From CAZRVH01 sp964624905 (GTDB lineage Bacteria > Patescibacteriota > Gracilibacteria > Peribacterales > Peribacteraceae), in the NCBI GenBank assembly GCA_964624905.1, contig CAZUYK010000006.1:1-64000 (forward strand): DNA of 64,000 nucleotides, written 5' to 3'. Under the pieces are notes generated by a model. It was not told the DNA's origin. It was given only the letters and a program-made list of their open reading frames with translations, and made no database searches. The position numbers were made by a program, and so were the translations under genes. Below, piece after piece: positions 8,084-16,452 of the stretch; position 1 is the stretch's first letter, and each line of letters starts with the position of its first letter.

Positions 8084-9352
8084 TTATCGTCTCCTTCTCT
8101 TGAATCCACCGCGTCCACCGCCGGGCCTGCGGAATCCGGGCTGGGAGAATTTGTTGCGCGGCGCAAAGGGGGCAGGTTCGTTGTTGGCAGGGATGTGTTC
8201 GGTCAGCACGATCTCGCCCCCGGGCACGACCTTGGAGAACGACGTGGGGATCTTGGCGCGGATGAGTTTTTCGATGCTGCGCATGCCGCTGATCTGGCTG
8301 GGCTCTGCGAAGGAGATGGCCTTTCCCGTCTTGCCGGCGCGTCCCGTGCGTCCGATGCGATGCACGTAGTCGGCGGAATCATCCGGGAGGTCGAAGTTCA
8401 CGACGAGCTCGATGCCCTTCACGTCGATGCCGCGGGCGGCGATGTCGGTGGCGACGAGTACGCGGTACTTGCCGTTCTTGAATCCGCCCAATGCGTCGGT
8501 GCGCTGCGCGAGGGAACGGTTTCCGTGGATCTCTGCCGAGGTGTGCCGCATGTCTCGGATGAGTTTGGCGACTTTCTTCGCGCCGTGCTTCGTACGCGTG
8601 AAGACGAGGACGGATCCTTTGTAATCGTTCAGGATTTTTTCGAGCATGCGGATCTTTTCATCCTTCTTCACGATGATCATTTCCTGCTCGACGCGTTCGG
8701 CCGTGGTTCCCTGCGGGGCGACCTCCACGCGCAGAGGGAGCTTCATGTGCTGCGTCGCGATGCGCACGATTTCCTGCGGCATGGTGGCGGAGAAGAGCAT
8801 CGTCTGGCGTTCCTTGGGCACCACCGACAGGATCCTGTTGATCTGCGGCGCGAATCCCATGTCTAACATGCGGTCGGCCTCGTCCAAAACGAGTACGTCG
8901 ACTCCGTTGAGCGTGATGGATTTCCTTTCAAGATGGTCGATGAGGCGACCCGGCGTGGCGATGACGATGTGCGGGCGGCGGCGGATCATGTCGCGCTGGA
9001 GATTCATGGACGCGCCTCCGATGAGCACCGCGGTGCGGATACCCAACGGACCGCCGACCCTTTGCAACGATTCCTCCACCTGCAACGCGAGTTCGCGCGT
9101 GGGAAGGAGGATGAGCCCGTTCTTCTTTCCCTGGAGCATGTGCTGGATCATCGGGATGCCGAACGCGAGCGTCTTGCCCGTTCCGGTCTGCGCGATGCCG
9201 ATGAGGTCTTTGCCTTCCACGCACGACGGGATGGACTCGTGTTGGATGGGAGTCGGAACAGTGAAGTTCAGCTTTTCCAGGATATCCAGGATGTTCGGCG
9301 CGATGCCGAGTCCGGAGAAACTCCTCTCTGGTGTTGATTGTGACGGTTCCAT
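8084..9352 (-). CDS. DEAD-box ATP-dependent RNA helicase
   Basis: 422 aa from the ATG at 9352. All helicase motifs are present: Q motif (FTVPTPIQ), motif I AQTGTGKT, PTRELA, TPGR, VLDEAD, SAT, VATDIAARGID and HRIGRTGRAG. The C-terminus is a basic Gly/Arg tail (RRPGGGRGGFKRRRR), typical of RhlE-like helicases and likely to bind RNA. Role: RNA unwinding in ribosome assembly or RNA decay. A -10-like TACACT lies 11 nt before the start, so any leader would be only a few bases long. Confidence 0.95.
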   Translation of the reverse strand: MEPSQSTPERSFSGLGIAPNILDILEKLNFTVPTPIQHESIPSCVEGKDLIGIAQTGTGKTLAFGIPMIQHMLQGKKNGLILLPTRELALQVEESLQRVGGPLGIRTAVLIGGASMNLQRDMIRRRPHIVIATPGRLIDHLERKSITLNGVDVLVLDEADRMLDMGFAPQINRILSVVPKERQTMLFSATMPQEIVRIATQHMKLPLRVEVAPQGTTAERVEQEMIIVKKDEKIRMLEKILNDYKGSVLVFTRTKHGAKKVAKLIRDMRHTSAEIHGNRSLAQRTDALGGFKNGKYRVLVATDIAARGIDVKGIELVVNFDLPDDSADYVHRIGRTGRAGKTGKAISFAEPSQISGMRSIEKLIRAKIPTSFSKVVPGGEIVLTEHIPANNEPAPFAPRNKFSQPGFRRPGGGRGGFKRRRR

Positions 9353-9400
9353 AGTGACGCCGTAGTGTACACCGCATTTCACATCGGCGATAGCCGCCTT

Positions 9401-10174
9401 TCAGGCCTTTGTAGCTGCCGCATGGGCAAAAGCGATGATACTGCCCACAATGTTGTGATTTCCCTTCGTCCTGTATTTCACGTATTTCGGCTCGCCCCTG
9501 GATGCCTGCGCCGCGAAGCCCGACACGAAAAACTGGACTGCGGCGACGCGGGACCACGGCAGTACGAACGAATGCGCTCCGCTTTGGAACAACAGCCGCT
9601 CGCTGGTAACGATCAGGTCGCCGTCCGCGACCTTCTTCCACCCTTTTTCATCCTGTACCGTTTTCGCCCCCACGCTGAAGTGGATGCCGATCGGCAGCTT
9701 CAGCTCCACTCCGGTGAATCCCTTTCCTTTCTTCTCTGCGACCCCGAACAGCGTCACCGGCTCCTGCCAGTACGCAACCTCGTTTGCGCCGAGCAGTACG
9801 CCTTTGGTTTCAACGACGGGCATGTTTCCCCTTTTGATCTCGCTCATGATACGGCTGCGGTACAACTCCCTCTTCGTCTTCGCGATATCCTTGTCCTCCA
9901 GCCCCAGGTAATCCTGGATCTGTTCCATCTCCTGCCATTCTTCTTCCGTGACGGCATCGTCTTGGTGGATGCTGGAAAGCGCGTGCAGATACAGGTCCAT
10001 ACGTACCGACGACAGCACGTCCGTCGGCAAATTCAATTCCTCGCGCTTCGTCTCCAACTCCCCTATCTCGGCTTCCGTCAATTTGCCGTCCGTGATGGCC
10101 GCTTTCACTGCGTCTCGAAATTCCTGGGCATCGCCGCCCAGCACTCGCTTTTGGATGATTCCGAGCAAGTCCAT
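9401..10174 (-). CDS. Protein with TerB-like helical N-terminus and PH-like C-terminus
   Basis: 257 aa from the ATG at 10174. The N-terminal half has two helical pairs with acidic EF-like turns (ITDGKLTEAEIGEL and VTEEEWQEMEQI), as in TerB-like domains. The C-terminal half has the pattern GDLIVTSERLLFQ...LPWSRVAAV typical of bacterial PH/GRAM-like domains. No TM segment or enzyme motif is seen. Both domain assignments are pattern-based inferences. It is a single-gene unit with its own promoter. Confidence 0.7.
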   Translation of the reverse strand: MDLLGIIQKRVLGGDAQEFRDAVKAAITDGKLTEAEIGELETKREELNLPTDVLSSVRMDLYLHALSSIHQDDAVTEEEWQEMEQIQDYLGLEDKDIAKTKRELYRSRIMSEIKRGNMPVVETKGVLLGANEVAYWQEPVTLFGVAEKKGKGFTGVELKLPIGIHFSVGAKTVQDEKGWKKVADGDLIVTSERLLFQSGAHSFVLPWSRVAAVQFFVSGFAAQASRGEPKYVKYRTKGNHNIVGSIIAFAHAAATKA

Positions 10175-10180
10175 GTCCGC

Positions 10181-10186
10181 AGTATA
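10181..10186 (-). promoter_or_regulatory. -10 box 6 nt before the 9401-10174 gene
   Basis: Minus strand TATACT (5/6 to consensus), 6 nt before the ATG. Confidence 0.55.
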
Positions 10187-10364
10187 ACAGATGTCAGTTG
10201 CGCTTGACGGAGCCATAAAGAGGGATAGTCTCTGTCGGTCCCGCTATTTCACATCAAATTTCAATATTGGACGGATTGCTGATACGGCTTGTCATCAGTC
10301 CGTCCGGTAGCGTCGTATTGTATTTACTCTGTTTCCAGGAAATCTGTTTGAAGGGATTGTACTC

Positions 10365-10700
10365 ATGTCTCGAACTCTCCATTCTCAAACCGCCCCTACC
10401 ACACTTCGCGGCGAAGTGATCGCTTGGCTGAGCCAAGAGTTCATCGCAAAATCCGCACTCAGGGGCATCAGCGCCGTGGAGGCAAACTCCAAGGAAGACT
10501 ATGTTTTCGGATATACACTTCCGAAGGCAGCCGAACGCATTCTCGGCTATCAGAATGTCGAAGTCGCAATCGACAAGCGAACCAAGGCTCTCAAGACCAA
10601 GGGTGGAACCCCTCTGTTAGATTATGAAGAATTAGTAAGAGTCGTCACCGCAGCCGCGCAAACGGAGGATGCGCGAGATTCCAAACTGCAGCCCGCCTAG
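10365..10700 (+). CDS. Hypothetical protein, SD-led small gene
   Basis: 111 aa, soluble, no recognised family. AAGGGA lies 8 nt before the ATG, a Shine-Dalgarno that most genes of the window lack. It is closed by a strong terminator 30 nt downstream, so it is a monocistronic unit. The middle (YTLPKAAERILGYQNVEVAID) is the most structured part by eye. The 190 nt upstream of it hold no other gene. Grouped by me with other SD-led orphan genes of the window. Confidence 0.65.
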   Translation: MSRTLHSQTAPTTLRGEVIAWLSQEFIAKSALRGISAVEANSKEDYVFGYTLPKAAERILGYQNVEVAIDKRTKALKTKGGTPLLDYEELVRVVTAAAQTEDARDSKLQPA

Positions 10701-10730
10701 CGGATTCAGTCATTGACGCTACAGGACACA

Positions 10731-10768
10731 TCCCTGGTATGTGCTTTTGCGCATACCGGGGACTTTTT
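10731..10768 (+). terminator. Intrinsic terminator after the 10365 gene
   Basis: 14-bp stem (two G-T wobbles) TCCCTGGTATGTGC/GCGCATACCGGGGA with a TTTT loop, then CTTTTT. Confidence 0.9.
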
Positions 10769-10818
10769 AGGTGTTGCCCATCTTTAAATACCCAGTATCA
10801 TCTCCCGGTCGGTTTCAT

Positions 10819-10895
10819 CGGGACGTAGCTCAGTTGGCTAGAGCGTACGGTTCGGGACCGTAAGGCCGGAGGTTCGAGTCCTCTCGTCCCGACCA
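10819..10895 (+). tRNA. tRNA-Pro(CGG)
   Basis: 77 nt including encoded CCA. Acceptor CGGGACG/CGTCCCG; anticodon stem TACGG/CCGTA closing TTCGGGA, anticodon CGG; T loop TTCGAGT. Confidence 0.96.
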
Positions 10896-10908
10896 GAATC
10901 GATTCATT

Positions 10909-10933
10909 ACGCAGCTATAGAGGCTGCGTTTTT
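10909..10933 (+). terminator. Terminator after tRNA-Pro
   Basis: ACGCAGC (10909-10915) pairs with GCTGCGT (10923-10929), followed by TTTT. Confidence 0.8.
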
Positions 10934-11241
10934 GTTTCCGCATGTAAATATTCGAATACTGTTCCTCGTTCAAAACCAGCGTTTTCGAATGCCAATGATT
11001 TATTAGGACATAAATGTTATTTATGCCAATACTCCAAAGTCATGAAAAAGTAACATTCTTGTATACAATTTTAGTACATGTGTTTACACAACATTTGGGT
11101 AATAACCATCTCAAAACCAATCAATTTGGCAAATAGGACTGTTTTTGCTTGCTTCAACACGATCACAAGATTGAATCAATAGTTGCTGGACAACAAAAGA
11201 CCCCTACGTACACTACCGGTCCGTCCTCCCAAGGACTTAAT
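10934..11241. other. A/T-rich intergenic stretch
   Basis: About 300 nt without a convincing gene. It is A/T-richer than its surroundings and contains the 10-bp palindrome TTGTATACAA (11059-11068), which could be part of a promoter for the small gene at 11242. Nothing else is supported. Confidence 0.5.
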
Positions 11242-11358
11242 ATGAATAACGTGAAGCTAGAGACCCAGCGCGCTTCACTCCCGCTCGTGCTTATGCACGT
11301 AGCGTTCATCACCTTCCTCAGCCTGAGCATGGTGATGAGCCTCCCGACTCTGCGCTAA
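11242..11358 (+). CDS. 38-aa putative membrane peptide
   Basis: Starts MNNVKLETQRASLP; hydrophobic segment with VLMHVAFITFLSLSMVM, ending SLPTLR. AAGGA lies 7-8 nt before the ATG. The frame is open further upstream (to 11149), but that extension lacks a ribosome-binding site. A terminator lies 120 nt downstream. Coding status is supported by the SD, the TM-like composition and the unit boundaries only. Confidence 0.45.
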   Translation: MNNVKLETQRASLPLVLMHVAFITFLSLSMVMSLPTLR

Positions 11359-11478
11359 AGAGTCCTAGGCAAATAGGAGTGAACCAATGACGTTCGCACC
11401 GGCGAACGACCAACCTCCCCCTCGACCCCCTCCCAGAAGCTGAAGCAGCCGAACGGAGCAGAGGATGGCAGGATTTCG

Positions 11479-11501
11479 GGACCCTGAAACGGGGTCCTTT
11501 T
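11479..11501 (+). terminator. Terminator of the 11.2-kb unit
   Basis: GGACCC/GGGTCC stem followed by TTTT; it also lies 5 nt beyond the stop of the convergent lipoprotein gene. Confidence 0.7.
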
Positions 11502-11505
11502 GCGT

Positions 11506-12006
11506 CTATCGGCCCGTGGGCTTCAAAATTCCTTTTGCGACCGTCTGACCAGGTGTCGTGACTCCCGCAGAGGACTCCACCGTAACAACCACGCCTGTAA
11601 ACCGTTTAAAGTCCTTTTGAGCTTCCAAAACGAGCGAATGACGCACATCACCGCTTCTGTTTTGCAGTGTTCCAAGCCTTTCGTAGGAGCGCCCTGATTC
11701 ATCCGCCAACCAGCCGACATAAACGTATTCCTGGCCGCTTTCGGCGATATTTAGTTGGATGCTGACACGGGACGTGCCGTCCTCAAAGGCCCAGACAACG
11801 GCGGTTCCGTTTGCCATGACATCCTTTATTCCCTCCAGCGGACCGATGCCTAGGTAGCTCACTGCGCCATGCTGCGGGTCCGCGGGAAGCGATGCAGAGA
11901 CGCCTACGGAGCGAGCCGACGAGGCGGATTGGGTTTCAACAACGGGGGTGGCTGGCTGCGAGCAAGCGACCAGGAGTAAGGCCGAGAGGGGGAGGAGGGT
12001 CTTCAT
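11506..12006 (-). CDS. Lipoprotein with RskA-like domain
   Basis: 166 aa. Signal peptide MKTLLPLSALLLVAC, lipidated Cys15. A Ser/Ala/Pro linker precedes a beta-rich domain with EYVYVGWLADESG, YERLGTLQNRSGD and FTGVVVTVESSAG. This spacing recalls the extracytoplasmic domain of anti-sigma-K factors (RskA), but no cytoplasmic anti-sigma part or TM helix is present, so an anti-sigma role is unlikely. It starts 4 nt after the stop of the Wzy/WaaL-like gene and is presumably co-transcribed. Confidence 0.75.
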   Translation of the reverse strand: MKTLLPLSALLLVACSQPATPVVETQSASSARSVGVSASLPADPQHGAVSYLGIGPLEGIKDVMANGTAVVWAFEDGTSRVSIQLNIAESGQEYVYVGWLADESGRSYERLGTLQNRSGDVRHSLVLEAQKDFKRFTGVVVTVESSAGVTTPGQTVAKGILKPTGR

Positions 12007-12010
12007 AGGA

Positions 12011-14038
12011 TTACCAAAGGATGCCGGGCTTTCGGGAGGTCAATCGCGCACGCTCCGTCTCCGCATGGTCCGCGGCCTGACGGGCGATCGTTCGGTACTC
12101 ACCGGCGTCATCGGGGAACATCTGGCCCAGGAGACCCGCGACCGTCTGCAGCTCTTCCACGTTGCGCGAAAGGGCGATGAAGTGCGTATTCTGCCCGATG
12201 GCGTTGGCATAAAGGGAAAAGAGCGTGTCGATGTCCGTCTTCTGCGATTGAATGACATCCTGCTTGCCTGCGGAGATGGCGGTCTGGAGATAGAGCGTCG
12301 TGATACCGAGATCCGTCATCTTGCCGAGCCGGAAGGCTTGGGCGACGTTCTCGAATGCCGATTTCGCGTCGCGCATCTTCAGCGCGAGTATTCCTTTCAG
12401 CTTCCAGACGCGGGCGTCGTGGGGGTTCAGTGCCGCGTATTCATTCAATGCATCGGCGGCCTCCTGCGTCTTGCCCGCATCCATGAGCAGTACGGACTTG
12501 CTGAGCAGCATGTCGCGCCCGAACTGTTCGCCTTCGGATCGGTCATACCACAGGAGCGCCTCCTCCGCGTTGCCGGCAGCTTCCGCATGGCGGGCGTACG
12601 ATGAGGTGACCAGGTAGTACCCCTCGACGCACGCGACGACGAGGAGGGCGAATGCGAGAAGGAACTCTATTTTGATCGCGATGCGCGAGACCTTCCATTG
12701 CCAGAAGGACGACGTCCTATTGGTACGACCCGCCGCGGCCGGCGCGTAGAGGATCGCGATGACGATCCACATGGGAAGCTTGAGGGCGATGAACTGCAGG
12801 TTGTAATCGATGAGATTGTGCGCGAGCACGCCGATGACGGCTATGCCGAGAAGAAGATCGCGCGCGTCGTTCTCCCGCGACCAATCCGCGCGACGCTTGA
12901 AAAAAAGCTTGTGAAGCGCATAGAGGCAGACGCTGCACATGATCAGCGCATAGGAAATCGCCGACGGCCATCCGCGCTCCATCGCGAGTTTCAGGAACAC
13001 GTTATGCGGATGGTCCGAGGTGGCCAACACCCCCTGCGCGTCCTTCGTTTGCACGAAGCGGAAGCTGTAGGGGCCGTAGCCGAAGAGGGGCTTTTCAGAC
13101 GCGGCCTTCAAGGCCTGGCCCCAGAACTGGGCCCGCTCGTCTATGGAGGAGCGCCCCTCGCTGGCGGTAAAGGTGACCTTTTCCGTAACCGACTGCACGG
13201 GGAAACGGACCGAGCGCACCGAGTTGGCCGCGAAGAACAGGATGATGGCGATACCGAAGACGACTGCGCAGTGCAACGCGGCCGAACGGACGTTCGTCAG
13301 TATTTTTTTCTGATATCGCACGTCGCGCAGGGCAAGGGCGAGCAGCAGCAACGTCACCAGTCCCGCCTGCGCGCCGAGAGCGAGGACGGAACCGCGCGAG
13401 TAACTAAGGAAGAGGCTTCCCAGCATCAATCCAAGGATGGCACTGAAGAGCCAGCGCTTTTTCTTACCGTCCGTCCTGATGGCATGGAGCAAGACCATCG
13501 GCCAGCTGAGCAGCAGGTATTCGCCCCATGCGTTGGGCCAGAAGTCCGTATCGAAACGGTAGTCGAAGAACGAACCGACGAAGCGGTCGACCGGTTCCAG
13601 TGTATACACCGCCAATCCGATGAGGCATGCCGCCACGGTCACCGACGTGATCACTTTGAGGAAGTTGGGCAGGAACGAAGAATCACCTTTCGCCGCAAGA
13701 TCGCGCACGATCCATAGGAACAGGATGACGGCGGACACGTCGCGCAGGACATCATCCAAGCCGTAGTTCTTTGTTTCGGATAAGAGGTAGCTTGCAACGG
13801 TCCAGACCGCATAGAAAATGATCAGTCCCCATACGGCCATATGTGGATCCCCCGCTTCGTCCTCCGTCCTGCGGACTCGAAACACGCGCCTGGCCAGCGT
13901 CGCAACAGCCAGCAGTCCTGAGAGTAATGCGAACAGCCATGTCATTTCCAGGGTCTTACCCCCTTTCCATAGAACGCTGAATGCGACCAGGAACAGAATC
14001 GCACCCTCGCCGACATGCGACAGGGTTATCCTTTTCAT
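12011..14038 (-). CDS. O-antigen ligase/polymerase-like membrane protein with TPR tail
   Basis: 675 aa. About a dozen TM helices in residues 10-460, then a soluble helical part. The family core is seen in YSRGSVLALGAQAG and the periplasmic-loop block FGYGPYSF...SDHPHNVFLKLAMERGWP, typical of the Wzy/WaaL (O-antigen ligase) superfamily. The C-terminal 200 residues hold TPR-like helices (AEAAGNAEEALLWYDRSEG, AADALNEYAALNPHDARVWKLKG, AFENVAQAFRLG). In monoderm-like bacteria such proteins are thought to join or polymerise surface glycans or glycosylate proteins. Which of these applies is unknown. Confidence 0.88.
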   Translation of the reverse strand: MKRITLSHVGEGAILFLVAFSVLWKGGKTLEMTWLFALLSGLLAVATLARRVFRVRRTEDEAGDPHMAVWGLIIFYAVWTVASYLLSETKNYGLDDVLRDVSAVILFLWIVRDLAAKGDSSFLPNFLKVITSVTVAACLIGLAVYTLEPVDRFVGSFFDYRFDTDFWPNAWGEYLLLSWPMVLLHAIRTDGKKKRWLFSAILGLMLGSLFLSYSRGSVLALGAQAGLVTLLLLALALRDVRYQKKILTNVRSAALHCAVVFGIAIILFFAANSVRSVRFPVQSVTEKVTFTASEGRSSIDERAQFWGQALKAASEKPLFGYGPYSFRFVQTKDAQGVLATSDHPHNVFLKLAMERGWPSAISYALIMCSVCLYALHKLFFKRRADWSRENDARDLLLGIAVIGVLAHNLIDYNLQFIALKLPMWIVIAILYAPAAAGRTNRTSSFWQWKVSRIAIKIEFLLAFALLVVACVEGYYLVTSSYARHAEAAGNAEEALLWYDRSEGEQFGRDMLLSKSVLLMDAGKTQEAADALNEYAALNPHDARVWKLKGILALKMRDAKSAFENVAQAFRLGKMTDLGITTLYLQTAISAGKQDVIQSQKTDIDTLFSLYANAIGQNTHFIALSRNVEELQTVAGLLGQMFPDDAGEYRTIARQAADHAETERARLTSRKPGILW

Positions 14039-14046
14039 CGGTCCTT

Positions 14047-14052
14047 AGTATA
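14047..14052 (-). promoter_or_regulatory. -10 box 8 nt before the Wzy/WaaL-like gene
   Basis: Minus strand TATACT, then AAGGACCG, then ATG. The 8-nt gap includes AAGGA but is too short for a normal leader. Confidence 0.5.
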
Positions 14053-14102
14053 AGAACAAAGAATCAAAAGGGGCAATAGCGTTGTCGGTCGTTTATGATG
14101 AA

Positions 14103-14189
14103 TGGTGCCGATAGAGAGACTCGAACTCTCACAAGATTGCTCTTACACGCTCCTGAAGCGTGCGCGTCTACCAATTCCGCCATATCGGC
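14103..14189 (-). tRNA. tRNA-Leu(CAG)
   Basis: 87 nt with encoded CCA and a long variable arm. Anticodon stem CACGC/GCGTG closes TTCAGGA, anticodon CAG. Acceptor GCCGATA/TATCGGC. Confidence 0.96.
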
Positions 14190-14240
14190 TGGGCCCGGAG
14201 AGGATAGCATAAAAATAAATCGCGTCTATCGCCAAATGGC

Positions 14241-15215
14241 CTAATCCGGATAATACATAACGCTCTCCGCCACGACTTTCCTGCAACTCGCTTGGTGTTC
14301 TTCGCGCAGCGAAGGGCACAGTTCCCCCGCCTTCTTCGCCGAGGCGTGGTGCACGATGTAATAACTCACCAACCCTTCGATGCAATACTTCTGCCGTTCC
14401 GCGTTTGCGTATCCGCACAACTCCTCAACGAGCAGCGGCTTCTGGATGTTCTGCTTCATCGCGATATCCCCCACTCCCTTGATGCACGCGTCCCTCGGCC
14501 CTTCGGGCAGGGTCTCGCACCAATCCATCGTCGCTTCGTAATCTTTCGGGTGGAACCTTAGGAAGTGACGCGGTGCGTAAAACGCGCAGACGCCTTCGTG
14601 CACCTTGCTTCTTCCGCGGCACGGAAAGAACGAATCGTCGTCTTTCAGGTATTTCGTAGGGTGCACCACGGGATCCGCTTCGACGTTCTCCATGAACACA
14701 CCTTCCGCGCACTGGATGGCGTTGGCTTTGTCCGGAATCGTATCGCAGAGCGCCAGGGATCCGGGGACGTCGTTGTGAGACCTATCCATGAGTCCGTGCC
14801 CGATACCGTGGAAACACCTTCCGGATGTCCTGGGGCAGAAGTCGGCAACTGTTTGGGTGACATCGTCGAGTTCGGCCATGTACGTTTCGATGATGCCGTG
14901 GATGAATCCCGAACCGCAGATATCCGTGTCGTAGCGCATGGCCCCTTCCAGTCCGTAGCGGGCGTACGCGGCATCGCCGATGACATGGGAAAGGCCGTGG
15001 CAGACATCCTCCAGTTCGGGATCGGCCTTCACGGTGACATCCAGATAATCGATCGCTTCCCGTGCCCCTTTGTTTTTAACCAAGCTTTCGATTTGCGCCT
15101 CCACAAGCGAAAATTTTCGCATGACAGGATCGATGCCCGCGGATTCCGGTTGCGGATTTTGGGCAACGCAAGACACGAGCACGAGAGCCGATGCTGTCAT
15201 ATACAGTTTTTTCAC
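14241..15215 (-). CDS. Lipoprotein with tandem Cys-pair helical repeats
   Basis: 324 aa from a GTG start. Signal peptide with lipidated Cys16 (LVLVSC). The body has paired cysteines at 127/134, 157/169, 199/210, 233/244, 267/278 and 300/311; the second Cys is usually followed by xxG. The repeat pitch is mostly 33-34 residues. Two early blocks, CHGLSHVIG (72-80) and CFHGIGHGL (134-142), are His-rich. The layout resembles disulfide-stapled Sel1/Hcp-type helical repeats, so I infer an extracellular alpha-solenoid with one disulfide per repeat, possibly metal-binding at the His-rich blocks. Family not recognised. Confidence 0.75.
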   Translation of the reverse strand: MKKLYMTASALVLVSCVAQNPQPESAGIDPVMRKFSLVEAQIESLVKNKGAREAIDYLDVTVKADPELEDVCHGLSHVIGDAAYARYGLEGAMRYDTDICGSGFIHGIIETYMAELDDVTQTVADFCPRTSGRCFHGIGHGLMDRSHNDVPGSLALCDTIPDKANAIQCAEGVFMENVEADPVVHPTKYLKDDDSFFPCRGRSKVHEGVCAFYAPRHFLRFHPKDYEATMDWCETLPEGPRDACIKGVGDIAMKQNIQKPLLVEELCGYANAERQKYCIEGLVSYYIVHHASAKKAGELCPSLREEHQASCRKVVAESVMYYPD

Positions 15216-15222
15216 GGTGATG

Positions 15223-15231
15223 ATCGTAGCA
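15223..15231 (-). promoter_or_regulatory. Extended -10 before the Cys-repeat lipoprotein gene
   Basis: Minus strand TGC-TACGAT, 7 nt before the GTG start. Confidence 0.5.
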
Positions 15232-15257
15232 TTTTTTGCCAGGGCGCGCGTGTGTTC

Positions 15258-15263
15258 TATAGT
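15258..15263 (+). promoter_or_regulatory. -10 box 8 nt before the UPF0314-like gene
   Basis: TATAGT, then ATGGAGTC, then ATG. It lies only about 30 nt from the divergent -10 at 15223-15231. Confidence 0.5.
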
Positions 15264-15271
15264 ATGGAGTC

Positions 15272-15856
15272 ATGAGAAACGAACTGACGCACAAAGGCCC
15301 CTTCTTCAACCGCACCATGCTCGCATGGACCGCCCTGTCCTGCATCGCGTTCGTCGCCGTACTCCGGCTGATGGGAAGGCTGTGGGTCGCGGAGGAAGGA
15401 TTCGGATTATTCACCCCCGACGCGTGGGGTTCCACGACTTCTCAGATGTTCATGGATCCGTATTCCCTGTCGCACGTGCTGCACGGCATCGTCTTCTTTT
15501 ACGGCCTGCAGTTCTTCCGCAAAAAACTCACGATGCCCTGGATGTTCTTTATCGCGATCCTCATAGAGATGGCTTGGGAGATCTTCGAGAACACGCCGTT
15601 CATCATCAACAGGTACCGGACGGAAACCGCCTCGCTGAATTACTTCGGCGACAGCATCCTCAATTCGTTCGGCGACATCGTCTCCATGTTCATCGGCGCA
15701 TGGCTGTCCGCGCGCCTCTCCTGGAAATTCATGCTTCCGTTCTTCATCGCCATCGAGCTGATCATGTTGTTCACCATCCGCGATAACCTCACGCTGAACG
15801 TCATCATGCTGATCTACCCGATCCCGGGCATCAGCCAGTGGCAGCTGGCGCATTGA
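15272..15856 (+). CDS. UPF0314/DUF2585-like membrane protein
   Basis: 194 aa, four or five TM segments. The conserved stretch MAWEIFENTPFIINRYR, then YFGDSILNSFGDIVSM and IRDNLTLNVIMLIYP, matches what I know of the UPF0314 (DUF2585) family, best known from alphaproteobacteria. Function of that family is unknown. The acidic and aromatic residues in WEIFENTPF lie at a membrane edge. It is a single-gene unit divergent from the Cys-repeat lipoprotein gene. Confidence 0.8.
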   Translation: MRNELTHKGPFFNRTMLAWTALSCIAFVAVLRLMGRLWVAEEGFGLFTPDAWGSTTSQMFMDPYSLSHVLHGIVFFYGLQFFRKKLTMPWMFFIAILIEMAWEIFENTPFIINRYRTETASLNYFGDSILNSFGDIVSMFIGAWLSARLSWKFMLPFFIAIELIMLFTIRDNLTLNVIMLIYPIPGISQWQLAH

Positions 15857-15983
15857 TAGGCTACCTTGGCGGCAACCCAGATCCACTCACCTACAGGGAT
15901 GAGGGATTTGACGCCAGGATGGGATTGAATACCCCATTCGAAAGACCGTGCTGGGAGGGGTGAAATCCGCTGATCAGCATGGG

Positions 15984-16007
15984 CCCCGATACGGAAACGT
16001 ATCGGGG
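15984..16007. terminator. Hairpin between convergent UPF0314-like gene and msrB
   Basis: CCCCGATAC (15984-15992) pairs perfectly with GTATCGGGG (15999-16007) around GGAAAC. No T run follows on either strand; it lies 4 nt past the msrB stop, so it may end msrB transcripts or protect their 3' ends. Confidence 0.55.
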
Positions 16008-16011
16008 AGCA

Positions 16012-16374
16012 TTACGATGCGGGAATGAAGCGCATCGACAACGAATTCACGCAGTGACGCGTATCCTTCTTGGTGATGCGTTCGCCGCGGAACACATGGC
16101 CCAAGTGCGCGCCGCAATTGTTGCATTGGATTTCCGTGCGCCGTCCGTCTTCATCGACGAGCTCCTTCACGGCCCCCGGAATCGCGTCGTCGAACGCGGG
16201 CCATCCGCAGTGCGCGTCGAACTTATCCGTCGACCGGTAGAGTTCCGCATTGCAGCGCTTGCAGATGTACGTACCCGCCTCGAAGAATTCGTCGTATTCG
16301 CCGGTGCCCGGGGCTTCGGTTCCTTTGTCCTCGATGATCCTTTTTTCCTCGTCGGTAAGTTGGTTGAATTCCAT
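16012..16374 (-). CDS. msrB: Peptide-methionine (R)-S-oxide reductase MsrB
   Basis: 120 aa from the ATG at 16374, a minimal MsrB domain. It reduces methionine-R-sulfoxide in proteins. The structural zinc site is two CxxC pairs (ICKRCN and CNNCGAHLGHVF); the catalytic Cys is in RHCVNSLSMRF. GWPAFDD is the substrate-pocket signature. The longer frame to 16557 has no family support upstream of MEFNQLTDEE. No MsrA is in the window. Confidence 0.95.
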   Translation of the reverse strand: MEFNQLTDEEKRIIEDKGTEAPGTGEYDEFFEAGTYICKRCNAELYRSTDKFDAHCGWPAFDDAIPGAVKELVDEDGRRTEIQCNNCGAHLGHVFRGERITKKDTRHCVNSLSMRFIPAS

Positions 16375-16440
16375 GCATCCAGTGTCGCATCGGCTGTCGT
16401 TTTGCGCAACAAATTGGAAGACGGACTGGCAAGCGGGGCG

Positions 16441-16446
16441 TATCAT
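16441..16446 (+). promoter_or_regulatory. -10 box 6 nt before the ATP-grasp gene
   Basis: TATCAT, then CGACCT, then ATG. Confidence 0.45.
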
Positions 16447-16452
16447 CGACCT

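Noticed and set aside
11387..11443. 18-codon frame after AGGAG at 11374
   Set aside because: Pro-rich, no conserved look, ends in sequence of low complexity; too weak to list as a gene.
12698..13717. 339-codon plus-strand frame antisense to the Wzy/WaaL-like gene
   Set aside because: Composition is the reverse complement of a membrane-protein gene; no signal, motif or ribosome site.
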